A DNA stretch of 64,000 nt from Klebsiella spallanzanii (GTDB taxonomy: Bacteria; Pseudomonadota; Gammaproteobacteria; Enterobacterales; Enterobacteriaceae), in contig NZ_CABGGS010000034.1 in NCBI RefSeq assembly GCF_902158555.1, positions 469,771-533,770 on the forward strand, in the 5' to 3' direction. This document shows, in pieces, positions 39,381 to 47,406 of this stretch (the stretch's first letter is position 1; every line of letters begins with the position of its first letter). The translations under genes and the position numbers were made by a program. The notes under the pieces are model-generated. The model was not told where the DNA came from. It worked only from the letters and a program-made list of their open reading frames with translations, and did no database searches.

Positions 39381-40283
39381 TCAAATAACCAATGCGGCAC
39401 TGGCAAGGAGCGACTCACGAAAACGCTGGGCCGCCTGCCCCTGTTCGTGATGCTTCGACCACACCAGCCACATTTCCGATACCGCATCCTGCTCGTCGAT
39501 GGGCAACCAACGCATTTCCGATAGCTGTACTCGCCGAAATGAAGCGGGCAAGATTGACACACCAAGCCCGGCCGCCACCAGTCCGATGATAGTCATCGCT
39601 TCCCCTACCTCCTGAGTAATGACCGGCGTCAGGCCGTAGCGGCGCATTAAACCCAAAATATCGTCGTACAATCCAGTACCTACATGAGGGTCGAAGAACA
39701 CAAACGGCTCCCTCGCCAGTTCACGCAGGCTGACGCTCGACTGATTAGCTAACGGATGATCGCGGGGCACCATCGCCAGCAGCGGTTCACGCAGCACTCT
39801 CTCCCAGACCAGCGTATCCGGTAGTTGGGTATTACGCATCAGCCCCAGATCCAGCGCCCCCTCGTTCAGCGGCACAATCTGTTCGCGAGTGTTGGTTTCC
39901 CGTGTCTGGATGTGTACATCAGGATAGCGGCGGCGAAAAGTCGACAGCGTATCGGATACCGCCTTAATAAAGGGGGCTGATGAAGTAAAACCAATGCGCA
40001 GTTCGCCGGTTTCACCATGATGCAGACGAGCCGCCCGCGCGGCGGCATCATCTACCTGCGAGAGGATCTGTCGACTATCGGCCAGAAACTGCCTCCCCGC
40101 CTCCGTCAGGCTGACGCTGCGGTTAGTACGGGCAAAAAGGCGCGCGCCGATTTGCTGTTCAAGGATTTGAATTTGCTGACTAAGCGGTGGCTGGGAGATA
40201 TTCAATCGCGCCGCCGCATGACCAAAATGGAGTTCTTCAGCCACGGCAATAAAGTAGCGCAGATGACGCAGTTCAATATTCAT
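39381..40283 (-). CDS. ynfL: LysR-family regulator YnfL
   Basis: 300 residues; winged helix MNIELRHLRYFIAVAEELHF and NISQPPLSQQIQILEQQIG, effector domain LRIGFTSSAPF and EGALDLGLMRN. Divergent from ynfM with a 118-base gap, so it probably controls that transporter. Effector unknown. Confidence 0.92.
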   Translation of the reverse strand: MNIELRHLRYFIAVAEELHFGHAAARLNISQPPLSQQIQILEQQIGARLFARTNRSVSLTEAGRQFLADSRQILSQVDDAAARAARLHHGETGELRIGFTSSAPFIKAVSDTLSTFRRRYPDVHIQTRETNTREQIVPLNEGALDLGLMRNTQLPDTLVWERVLREPLLAMVPRDHPLANQSSVSLRELAREPFVFFDPHVGTGLYDDILGLMRRYGLTPVITQEVGEAMTIIGLVAAGLGVSILPASFRRVQLSEMRWLPIDEQDAVSEMWLVWSKHHEQGQAAQRFRESLLASAALVI

Positions 40284-40401
40284 ATTTAAAACGTCTTATT
40301 TGAGATTATTAATATATTAGACAGAATATTTACATTTTCATACCCTTAATAAGTGGCCGGTAAGGTCACTTAACTCTCTGTTTATCAGCAAGGATTTTTC
40401 C

Positions 40402-41652
40402 GTGAGTCGTACAACTACCGTTGACACCGTTCCGGCAAGCGACGTCAGCGACACCATCGCTCCTCAGCCAAACCAGTTTATCAAGCGCGGTACCCCACAA
40501 TTTATTCGTGTGACCCTTGCCCTCTTCTCTGCCGGGCTGGCGACCTTTGCGTTGCTCTATTGTGTACAGCCGATACTGCCGGTGCTATCCAGTGAATTCG
40601 GCGTCTCTCCGGCCAGCAGCAGTATTTCGCTGTCGATTTCTACGGCCATGCTGGCGGTCGGCCTGCTGTTTACCGGGCCGCTGTCCGACGCCATTGGCCG
40701 CAAACAGGTGATGGTGACCGCGCTGGTGCTGGCTTCCTGCTGCTCCCTGCTATCAACAATGATGTCCAGCTGGCATGGGATCCTGATCATGCGTGCGCTA
40801 ATTGGTCTGTCATTAAGCGGCGTGGCGGCGGTCGGCATGACCTATCTGAGCGAGGAGATCCACCCCAGCGTGGTGGCATTCTCAATGGGACTGTATATCA
40901 GCGGTAACTCCATTGGCGGCATGAGCGGCCGTCTGCTGACCGGGGTATTCACTGACTTTTTTGGCTGGCGTATTGCGCTGGCGGTGATTAGCGGCTTTGC
41001 CCTTGCGGCGGCGCTGATGTTCTGGCGCATCCTGCCGGAGTCGCGCCACTTCCGCCCGACATCGCTGCGCCCCAAATCGCTGCTAATCAACTTCCGTTTG
41101 CACTGGCGCGACCGCGGGCTGCCGCTGCTGTTCCTTGAAGGCTTTCTGTTAATGGGGTCGTTTGTCACCCTGTTTAACTACATCGGCTATCGTCTGATGC
41201 TTTCTCCGTGGTCACTTAGCCAGGCGGTGGTGGGCCTGCTGTCGGTGGCCTATTTGACCGGGACCTGGAGCTCGCCGAAAGCTGGCGCGATGACCGTTCG
41301 TTACGGTCGCGGCCCGGTGATGCTGTTCTCCACGGCGGTGATGCTTGGCGGACTACTGCTGACGCTCTTCTCTTCCCTATGGCTTATTTTTGTTGGCATG
41401 CTGCTGTTTTCGGCAGGTTTCTTCGCCGCACACTCGGTAGCCAGTAGTTGGATTGGCCCACGTGCTCGTCGCGCCCGTGGCCAGGCCTCGTCACTCTATT
41501 TATTCAGCTACTATCTGGGCTCCAGCATGGCGGGGACATTAGGGGGTGTTTTCTGGCATAACTACGGCTGGAACGGCGTTGGCGGGTTTATCGCGCTAAT
41601 GTTGATGGCAGCACTGCTTACCGGCACATGTTTACACAAGCGCCTGAAATAA
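40402..41652 (+). CDS. ynfM: MFS transporter YnfM
   Basis: 416 residues starting at GTG 40402, with AAGGA twelve bases upstream. 12 helices after a 35-residue hydrophilic N-terminus; motif A GPLSDAIGRKQVM, CVQPILPVLSSEFGVSP, and IGPRARRARGQASSLYLFSYYLG. Efflux-type family with no proven substrate. Followed by a bidirectional hairpin. Confidence 0.92.
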   Translation: MSRTTTVDTVPASDVSDTIAPQPNQFIKRGTPQFIRVTLALFSAGLATFALLYCVQPILPVLSSEFGVSPASSSISLSISTAMLAVGLLFTGPLSDAIGRKQVMVTALVLASCCSLLSTMMSSWHGILIMRALIGLSLSGVAAVGMTYLSEEIHPSVVAFSMGLYISGNSIGGMSGRLLTGVFTDFFGWRIALAVISGFALAAALMFWRILPESRHFRPTSLRPKSLLINFRLHWRDRGLPLLFLEGFLLMGSFVTLFNYIGYRLMLSPWSLSQAVVGLLSVAYLTGTWSSPKAGAMTVRYGRGPVMLFSTAVMLGGLLLTLFSSLWLIFVGMLLFSAGFFAAHSVASSWIGPRARRARGQASSLYLFSYYLGSSMAGTLGGVFWHNYGWNGVGGFIALMLMAALLTGTCLHKRLK

Positions 41653-41660
41653 CGCTCTTT

Positions 41661-41684
41661 AACGTGGCCTGAATGGGCCACGTT
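41661..41684. terminator. Bidirectional hairpin after ynfM
   Basis: AACGTGGCC-6 bases-GGCCACGTT. It ends ynfM on the + strand and the small membrane-protein ORF on the - strand. Confidence 0.6.
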
Positions 41685-41686
41685 AT

Positions 41687-41779
41687 TCACCACATTCCCA
41701 GTACTGACGACATGCCCATCAGTTCCCTGACGGCGTCAATGGAAAGCAGTGCGATAAATAGCCAGGTAAACGGATTCAT
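41687..41779 (-). CDS. Candidate 30-residue single-helix membrane protein
   Basis: ATG at 41779 has GGGGTG seven bases upstream and the TGA is two bases before the bidirectional hairpin, so the ORF has a start signal and a terminator. The peptide begins MNPFTWLFIALLSIDAV, a hydrophobic helix, and continues RELMGMSS to a short Trp-ended tail. Charge and length fit bacterial single-pass small proteins. I do not recognise it; the two flanking signals are the support. Confidence 0.5.
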   Translation of the reverse strand: MNPFTWLFIALLSIDAVRELMGMSSVLGMW

Positions 41780-42183
41780 AAATCACCCCGCATCAGCGGC
41801 CTGTGCCTGTATTGAGTTTAGCCACAGGTTAGAGAAAGAATCTGCTATTTTGCGCACATCTGGATTATTTCGACCCAAACATAAAATACGCAACCGATTA
41901 AACAATACATTATGCTGGTTTTGTCGGTTAAAGACGTTTAAGGTCGCGCAAGCCTGATTATTTCAGCATTCCTGCCCAGGCTGAGATAAGCAAAAGCAGC
42001 GCCATCGTTCGCTGAAAACCAACCAGAAAGCCATCAGCATGATCCCTACCAGATCTTCCCGGCGTTGTCTGGAAGATTTGTGCAGGAAGGATCCGCATCT
42101 CTCGACCCCATCGGCGTATCAGGATAGTGTAGAGGCCGACGAATAACTTCTTTTGTTCACTTGCAACAGGCCAGAGTGTAAAC
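41780..42183. other. Intergenic stretch before the M32 carboxypeptidase
   Basis: No confident gene. On the minus strand around 41958-42080 two overlapping frames show hydrophobic peptide (ALLLLISAWAGMLK at the end of one, IMLMAFWLVF in the other), resembling a frameshifted membrane-protein tail, but too short to assign. Confidence 0.25.
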
Positions 42184-43671
42184 ATGACGGAAAACAAAAA
42201 CTATCATCAGCTTACTCGCACCTTCCAGCGTCTTTCACGCTTCTCGCATCTCTCCGCCATCGCCGGTTGGGATATGTTCGCCATGATGCCCCCCGGAGGC
42301 AGCACGGCCCGCAGCGAAGCGCTGGCGGAGCTTGGCGTTTTGCAACATCAGATTCTGACTGACAAAAAAGTGGGAGAATGGCTGAAAAATGCCCTTCAGG
42401 AAGAGCTAAACGACGTCGAGCAGGCCAATTTGCGAGAAATGACCCGCCAGTACGAGCAGGCGGCGCTGCTGCCTGAAAGCCTCGTGGAAGCCAAATCGCT
42501 GGCAGGTAGCCGCTGCGAGCACGCCTGGCGCAGCCAGCGCCCGGCTAACGACTGGCAAGGTTTTGCCGAAAACCTACGTGAAGTGGTCACGCTCAGCCGC
42601 GAAGAGGCGCAAATCCGTGCCGCAGCCAAAGGCTGTTCCCGCTATGACGCGCTGCTGGATATTTTTGAACCGGATATGACCAGCGCGCGGCTGGACGTCC
42701 TGTTCGCCGACCTCAAATCCTGGCTTCCTTCCTTACTGGCTAACGTGGTTGAGAAGCAGGCGCAGGCACCGCTTATCGAGCCTCAAGGACCGTTCCCGAT
42801 CGCCGACCAGCGCGAGCTTGGGCTTGAGGCTATGCGCGTGTTGGGATTTGATTTTGACGGCGGACGCCTTGATATCAGCGCTCATCCGTTCTGCGGCGGC
42901 GTACCTCAGGATGTCCGTATCACCACCCGCTACAACGAAAACGACCTGCTCAGCGCGCTATTTGGCGTGATTCATGAAACTGGCCACGCGCGCTACGAAC
43001 AGAATTTGCCGCGTAACTGGATCGATCAGCCTATCGCCCTCGCCCGTTCAACGGCAATCCATGAATCACAAAGCCTGTTTTTTGAAATGCAGTTGGGCCG
43101 TAGCGAGGCATTCCTGCAACGGCTGCTGCCAACGGTACGCCAGTACTTTGGTGAGCAACCGGCCTTCAATCGCGACAACTTCATTGCGTGGAACCAGCGA
43201 GTCAAGCCGGGGTTTATCCGCGTTGACGCCGATGAAGTGAGCTATCCGGCACACGTGATTCTGCGCTACGAAATCGAACGTGCGTTGATCGATGGCGATA
43301 TCGAAGTGGAGGATATTCCGGCGCTGTGGGATGAAAAAATGCAGCACTGGCTGGGTCTTTCCACCACCGGTAACTACCGTGATGGCTGTATGCAGGATAT
43401 CCACTGGACCGACGGCGGCTTTGGCTACTTCCCGTCATATACGCTGGGCGCCATGTATGCCGCACAGCTGATGGCTTCCGCCAAACGGGCACTACCGCAG
43501 TTGGAAAGCGACATCGCCAACGGCAACTTTAGCGCCCTGTTCGACTGGCTGCGGCAGAATATCTGGCAGCACGGTAGCCGTTTTACCACCTCGCAGTTGA
43601 TTCAACACGCGACCGGAGAAGACCTTAACAGCGACTTTTTCCGCCAGCACCTCACCTCGCGTTATCTGTAA
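42184..43671 (+). CDS. M32-family (Taq) metallocarboxypeptidase
   Basis: 495 residues. Zinc motif HETGHARYE and the family's downstream IHESQSLFFEMQLGRS, HVILRYEIERALIDG, and DIHWTDGGFGYFPSYTLG. Cuts C-terminal residues from peptides in the cytoplasm. E. coli lacks it here; it is inserted between ynfM and asr. Single gene with its own terminator. Confidence 0.93.
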   Translation: MTENKNYHQLTRTFQRLSRFSHLSAIAGWDMFAMMPPGGSTARSEALAELGVLQHQILTDKKVGEWLKNALQEELNDVEQANLREMTRQYEQAALLPESLVEAKSLAGSRCEHAWRSQRPANDWQGFAENLREVVTLSREEAQIRAAAKGCSRYDALLDIFEPDMTSARLDVLFADLKSWLPSLLANVVEKQAQAPLIEPQGPFPIADQRELGLEAMRVLGFDFDGGRLDISAHPFCGGVPQDVRITTRYNENDLLSALFGVIHETGHARYEQNLPRNWIDQPIALARSTAIHESQSLFFEMQLGRSEAFLQRLLPTVRQYFGEQPAFNRDNFIAWNQRVKPGFIRVDADEVSYPAHVILRYEIERALIDGDIEVEDIPALWDEKMQHWLGLSTTGNYRDGCMQDIHWTDGGFGYFPSYTLGAMYAAQLMASAKRALPQLESDIANGNFSALFDWLRQNIWQHGSRFTTSQLIQHATGEDLNSDFFRQHLTSRYL

Positions 43672-43676
43672 ATCAC

Positions 43677-43711
43677 GGGCGTCGGGCCAGTTCCGACGCC
43701 CTGTTCCCTCT
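43677..43711 (+). terminator. Terminator of the M32 carboxypeptidase
   Basis: GGGCGTCGG-7 bases-CCGACGCCC followed by TGTTCCCTCTTT. Confidence 0.65.
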
Positions 43712-43727
43712 TTGTCGCCGTGGGTTG

Positions 43728-43741
43728 TACATACGGTTACA
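43728..43741 (+). promoter_or_regulatory. RstA box upstream of asr
   Basis: TACATACGGTTACA matches the RstA recognition pattern TACATNTNGTTACA at all but one specified base, 105 bases before asr. In E. coli, RstBA activates asr at low pH through such a box. Confidence 0.7.
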
Positions 43742-43845
43742 CGCCGATACCAAACACTCACGGAAACCTCGATAAGACAAGCATATAGTTCTTTCAACGG
43801 CCCCGCAGTGGGGTTGAAACAAGAAACCTTTTCGAGGATATCAGA

Positions 43846-44217
43846 ATGAAAAAAGTATTAGCTCTGGTCGTTGCCGCTGCTATGGGTCTGTCTTCTGTTG
43901 CTTTTGCTGCCGACGCTGCCACTACTACCGCTCCAGCTCCGGCTGCTGCAACTCACAGCACCACCGCTAAAGCAACTCACCACAAGAAACACCACAAAGC
44001 CGCTGCTAAACCGGCCGCAGAGCAGAAAGCTCAGGCTGCCAAAAAGCACCACAAAGCTGCCGCTAAACCCGCAGTAGCCCAGAAAGCTCAGGCCGCTAAA
44101 AAACACCACAAAGCTGCTGCTAATCCCGCTGTAGCCCAGAAAGCTCAGGCGGCCAAAAAACACCACAAAACCACCAAACATCATACCGCTAAACCAGCTG
44201 CACAACCGGCTGCTTAA
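43846..44217 (+). CDS. asr: Acid shock protein Asr
   Basis: 123-residue precursor with signal peptide [21 protein letters not shown], a Thr/Ala/Pro spacer, then three near-identical blocks of the type [11 protein letters not shown][AV]xQKAQAA and a His/Lys-rich end. The mature periplasmic protein is intrinsically disordered and strongly basic; in E. coli it protects envelope proteins at acid pH. Ribosome site GAGGAT. Copy number of the block is likely variable between strains. Confidence 0.95.
   Translation: MKKVLALVVAAAMGLSSVAFAADAATTTAPAPAAATHSTTAKATHHKKHHKAAAKPAAEQKAQAAKKHHKAAAKPAVAQKAQAAKKHHKAAANPAVAQKAQAAKKHHKTTKHHTAKPAAQPAA
43990..44173 (+). repeat. Tandem repeat in asr, about 57-63 bases, three copies
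   Basis: Direct repeats centred on CAGAAAGCTCAGGC[TGC].. and AAA[AG]CACCACAAAGC; the second and third copies are almost identical in DNA, so recent duplication or gene conversion is likely. Confidence 0.8.
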
Positions 44218-44247
44218 TCTCCCAGATTAGGTTGTTTGATATGATAC

Positions 44248-44273
44248 CGGCGCTGCTTCAGCGCCGTTTTTTT
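44248..44273 (+). terminator. Terminator of asr
   Basis: CGGCGCT-GCTTC-AGCGCCG followed by seven T. Confidence 0.9.
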
Positions 44274-44285
44274 CTGGAGAGCACC

Positions 44286-44369
44286 ATGCTGCGGCGCTAT
44301 CGTTTTGAGCTCATCCTGATCCTGCTGATTATCTGCGCGCTAGTCGCCAGCCGTTTTTTTCTCTATTAA
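44286..44369 (+). CDS. ydgU: Small membrane protein YdgU
   Basis: 27 residues: basic start MLRRYRFE and one hydrophobic helix LILILLIICALVASRFF. Matches the start (RYRFE) and helix of E. coli YdgU, which is also encoded just after asr. GGAG ribosome site nine bases upstream. Its stop overlaps the stop of the convergent LysE gene by four bases. It lies past the asr terminator, so it depends on read-through or its own promoter. Confidence 0.85.
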   Translation: MLRRYRFELILILLIICALVASRFFLY

Positions 44370-44971
44370 AGCGTGAGTTGCCAGAGGTTATATCCCAGAC
44401 CATAGAGCGCCAGAAGCAACAGAAATAACGCCGAGACCATCGTCAATCGTTTAGCGTAATGCGCCGTTAGCCAACGACGAATCGCCAGGATATAGAGTGA
44501 GAGCACGCTCAGGTCGATAATCACCCAGACCGCCGTCAATAGCCCCAGACTGAAGCCGAGAGTGTCGGTGACATGGATAAACTGCGGAAAAAAAGCAGCA
44601 AAAAAGAGAATATCTTTGGGATTGCTTAGTGCGGTCGCAAATCCAGCCATCACTCCGCTGCGCTTTTTAGCGACCAGTTGCATATTAGCATCCTCACGCA
44701 GCATTCCAATTGCCAGCAGAATGATATAGAGCGATCCGACAACCGCCAGCAGCATCAGTGCTCGCGGGTTCAGAGCCACCAAACCGGTCAGCATCGCGGC
44801 AGCGATCGCCAACAACACCAGAGACGCCAGATTCCCGCCAATCATCGTGCGCACTGCGCTGGAATAGCCTTCACGCGCTGCCGCCCCGGTCACTAATAAA
44901 ACCACCGGTCCGGGCGTGGCTATCAGCGCCAGCACCGTCAGGCAGTAGGCCATCAACAATGAATAATCCAT
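44366..44971 (-). CDS. LysE/RhtB-family exporter
   Basis: 201 residues, six membrane helices: ALIATPGPVVLLVTGAAAREG, SNPKDILFFAAFFPQF and a hydrophobic C-terminus. Family members export amino acids; the substrate cannot be read from sequence. Divergent from a LysR regulator (116-base gap), the usual pairing of exporter with its activator. Not present at this position in E. coli. Confidence 0.9.
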   Translation of the reverse strand: MDYSLLMAYCLTVLALIATPGPVVLLVTGAAAREGYSSAVRTMIGGNLASLVLLAIAAAMLTGLVALNPRALMLLAVVGSLYIILLAIGMLREDANMQLVAKKRSGVMAGFATALSNPKDILFFAAFFPQFIHVTDTLGFSLGLLTAVWVIIDLSVLSLYILAIRRWLTAHYAKRLTMVSALFLLLLALYGLGYNLWQLTL

Positions 44972-45088
44972 CCACTAAACTCACTATAGGATAATAAAGA
45001 TCCTATTTTCTTTCTTGATTTCAGAGTTGAAAAACGACTAATAGTGAGCTTGAATGTGAGTTTTACTCATAGTAGAAAACAATTAACG

Positions 45089-46060
45089 ATGTCCATGCCT
45101 CCGCTCTACGCCCTACGCGCTTTTGAAACCGCCGCTCGACTTGGTTCGTTTAGTAAAGCCGCCGCTGCGCTGCACGTTACGCCAGGGGCCGTCAGTCGCC
45201 ACGTCAGCACGCTGGAAGCGTGGTTTGAATGTCAGCTTTTTATTCGCCATGGGCCAAAGGTCATGCTGACCGATGCCGGATACCAGTTGGCGAAAGCGCT
45301 GGAAGAGAGTTTTATGTCGATTGAACGGGCTTGTCAGGCTCTGCGTCGTCAGGCGGGAAAGCTGCGGCTGAAAGCACCGTCGACGCTCACAATGCGCTGG
45401 CTACTGGACGTCCTGCAGCAGTTTCGCCAGCAGCATCAGCGCCCGGAAGTCGAAATGAGTAGCCTGTGGATGGACCGCGACAGCGTCGATTTCGCTCAGG
45501 AGCCTTTCGACTGCGCGATTCTCCTGGGAGAGGGTCATTTCGGTGACAATAACGTTTGTCACCTGCTGTTCGCAGAATGGCTGATCCCACTTTGCACACC
45601 GAGCATGCGGCACAAAGCCAGACAAGATTTGACTGCCTGTACGCTGATTCATCCATCAACCGACCGACGGGACTGGCGGCGCTGGCTCCAGTATTACGAC
45701 CAGCTCGCGCCCAATATTGCTCAGGGCATCGTCTTCGATACCCTTGAGCAAGGCACGATGGCGGCAATGAGCGGCCACGGCGTCAGCATTGGCGATCTGC
45801 TGCTGAATCTGCCCGCGATCCGCGCGGGACTTCTGGCCTTGCCCTTCTCAACGGCTATCGCGACCGGTGAAGGCTACTATCTGGTATGGCCGAAAAACAC
45901 CCTCAGCCCGCAGCCTATCGCCTTACTCCTTGACTTTTTAAATCAGCATATTCCCGGCCCGTTGCCTGACGATATTATCCGTCAGGGACAGGAACCCGAA
46001 TTACAGAACGTGGACCGCGGTAACCAACAGATAGCCCGTGGCACCCCAGATCATCGCTGA
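45089..46060 (+). CDS. LysR-family regulator, GcvA-like
   Basis: 323 residues from ATG 45089 (MSMPPLYALRAFETAARLGS); a TTG at 45044 would add 15 residues. Helix-turn-helix SFSKAAAALHVTPGAVSRHV. GcvA-type effector domain with FDCAILLGEG and QGIVFDTLEQGTMAAMSGHGVSIGD. Probably controls the divergent LysE-type exporter. Its last 60 bases overlap a small membrane-protein ORF on the other strand, and the corresponding C-terminal residues (ELQNVDRGNQQIARG) look unlike the family end. Confidence 0.9.
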   Translation: MSMPPLYALRAFETAARLGSFSKAAAALHVTPGAVSRHVSTLEAWFECQLFIRHGPKVMLTDAGYQLAKALEESFMSIERACQALRRQAGKLRLKAPSTLTMRWLLDVLQQFRQQHQRPEVEMSSLWMDRDSVDFAQEPFDCAILLGEGHFGDNNVCHLLFAEWLIPLCTPSMRHKARQDLTACTLIHPSTDRRDWRRWLQYYDQLAPNIAQGIVFDTLEQGTMAAMSGHGVSIGDLLLNLPAIRAGLLALPFSTAIATGEGYYLVWPKNTLSPQPIALLLDFLNQHIPGPLPDDIIRQGQEPELQNVDRGNQQIARGTPDHR

Positions 46061-46105
46061 GACCAGCGAAACGTAGACCAATGCGCGAATACCTTGTTTA
46101 GACAT
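46001..46105 (-). CDS. Candidate 34-residue single-helix membrane protein
   Basis: ATG 46105 has a very strong ribosome site GGGAGGG three bases away. The product starts MSKQGIRALVYVSLVSAM, with a basic N-terminus, a single helix continuing IWGATGYLLV and a short tail TAVHVL. It lies antisense to the last 20 codons of the LysR gene. I do not recognise the name; organisation and start signal support a real gene. Confidence 0.65.
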   Translation of the reverse strand: MSKQGIRALVYVSLVSAMIWGATGYLLVTAVHVL

Positions 46106-46589
46106 AGACCCTCCCGTGCTTCGGGTGTTAGAAATTGCAGACATCATCGCCGGGATAACATCTCTATTAGCTCAACAAGGTAGTAGCAATAACAACGTTT
46201 ACGGTGAGAAAATGTTTCGCTTTGAAAGTAATTGATAAACAGGTAAAGAAGTGCGTTTTTCTTGTGAAGATATTTCATTTTTGCCCTGTTCTGGCGGTTT
46301 TTGCTCTGTGCTCCCTTGAGAAAAAACTGAAGCGAAAGTCATTTTTCGACTCCTCGCCTGATGTACGTTCGGATACACGATTTATGTTGCGTCCATCGCC
46401 CTTTTCTGCGGAAATAGCGCCGCAGGAAATCGACGTTAACCGGTTGAAATTACATCATTCCGCCGATAAAAATGGCCGATTTTCTCTGATAAAGCCTGCC
46501 GTCTGGCTTAATTAAAATTATTCTTAACTTTCATAAACTTAAATCTGCTGCTACTTTCAATATACATAATTAACTCCCCAGAGAGTGAT
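46106..46589. other. 484-base AT-rich gap before ydgD, no gene supported
   Basis: An open frame at 46204-46515 has neither ribosome site nor protein-like composition. A small palindrome CCCG-5 bases-CGGG (about 46114-46126) abuts the ribosome site of the 34-residue ORF and may hide it in the mRNA. Confidence 0.35.
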
Positions 46590-47402
46590 ATGCGTAGAGA
46601 CGTTCTGTTATTACTGTGTTCAATTTGCCTGGTTCCTCCGCTTGTCCAGGCTGATGATGATGGCATGAGTGCAAAAGATATTAAGACGCTGTTTTTTGGT
46701 CATGACGATCGTAAACCGGTGAGCAATCCCGCAGACGATCCCTGGGATGCCATTGGACAACTGGAAACCGCCAGCGGTAATCTCTGTACCGCCACGCTTA
46801 TCTCCCCCAACCTGGCGCTCACCGCCGGGCACTGCCTGCTTACGCCGCCTAAAGGCAAGCCGGATAAACCGGTCGCCCTGCGCTTTATCTCACGCAAAGG
46901 CGGCTGGGTGTATGAGATCCATGGTATTGAAGGTCGCGTAGATCCTTCGCTGGGCAAAAGGCTAAAGGCCGACGGCGATGGCTGGATAGTCCCGAGCGCC
47001 GCTGCGCCGTGGGATTTTGGACTTATCGTCTTACGCTACGCCCCGTCCGGAATTACACCGGTACCGATTTTTAACGGCAGCAAGGCCGATCTGACCGCCG
47101 CACTAAAAACCGTGGAACGTAAAGTGACGCAGTCAGGCTATCCGGAAGATCATCTGGATAATCTCTACACTCATGAGGATTGCGTGGTAACCGGCTGGGC
47201 GCAGACGTCAGTGCTCTCCCATCAATGCGATACGCTGCCAGGCGATAGCGGTTCGCCTCTGCTGTTAAAGACCGCCGACGGCTGGCAGGTCATTGCGGTG
47301 CAGAGTTCGGCTCCGGGGCCAAAAGATCGCTGGCGGGCGGACAACCGCGCCATCTCCGTGACCGGTTTTCGCGATAAGCTGGAAGCGCTGGCCGCCCAGT
47401 AA
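46590..47402 (+). CDS. ydgD: Trypsin-like serine protease YdgD
   Basis: 270 residues. Signal peptide [22 protein letters not shown]1-family triad His in LTAGHCL, Asp in PWDFGLIVL and Ser in [11 protein letters not shown]. Paired Cys in the loops. Periplasmic protease of unknown substrate. In E. coli it follows ydgU directly; here three genes intervene. Ends five bases from the convergent GGDEF-EAL gene. Confidence 0.92.
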   Translation: MRRDVLLLLCSICLVPPLVQADDDGMSAKDIKTLFFGHDDRKPVSNPADDPWDAIGQLETASGNLCTATLISPNLALTAGHCLLTPPKGKPDKPVALRFISRKGGWVYEIHGIEGRVDPSLGKRLKADGDGWIVPSAAAPWDFGLIVLRYAPSGITPVPIFNGSKADLTAALKTVERKVTQSGYPEDHLDNLYTHEDCVVTGWAQTSVLSHQCDTLPGDSGSPLLLKTADGWQVIAVQSSAPGPKDRWRADNRAISVTGFRDKLEALAAQ

Positions 47403-47406
47403 ACGG

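Noticed and set aside
43990..44173. Repeats in asr as a CRISPR array
   Set aside because: Repeats are coding, contiguous and without unique spacers; no cas genes.
46204..46515. 103-codon frame before ydgD
   Set aside because: AT-rich, no ribosome site, no recognisable fold or signal; kept as non-coding gap.
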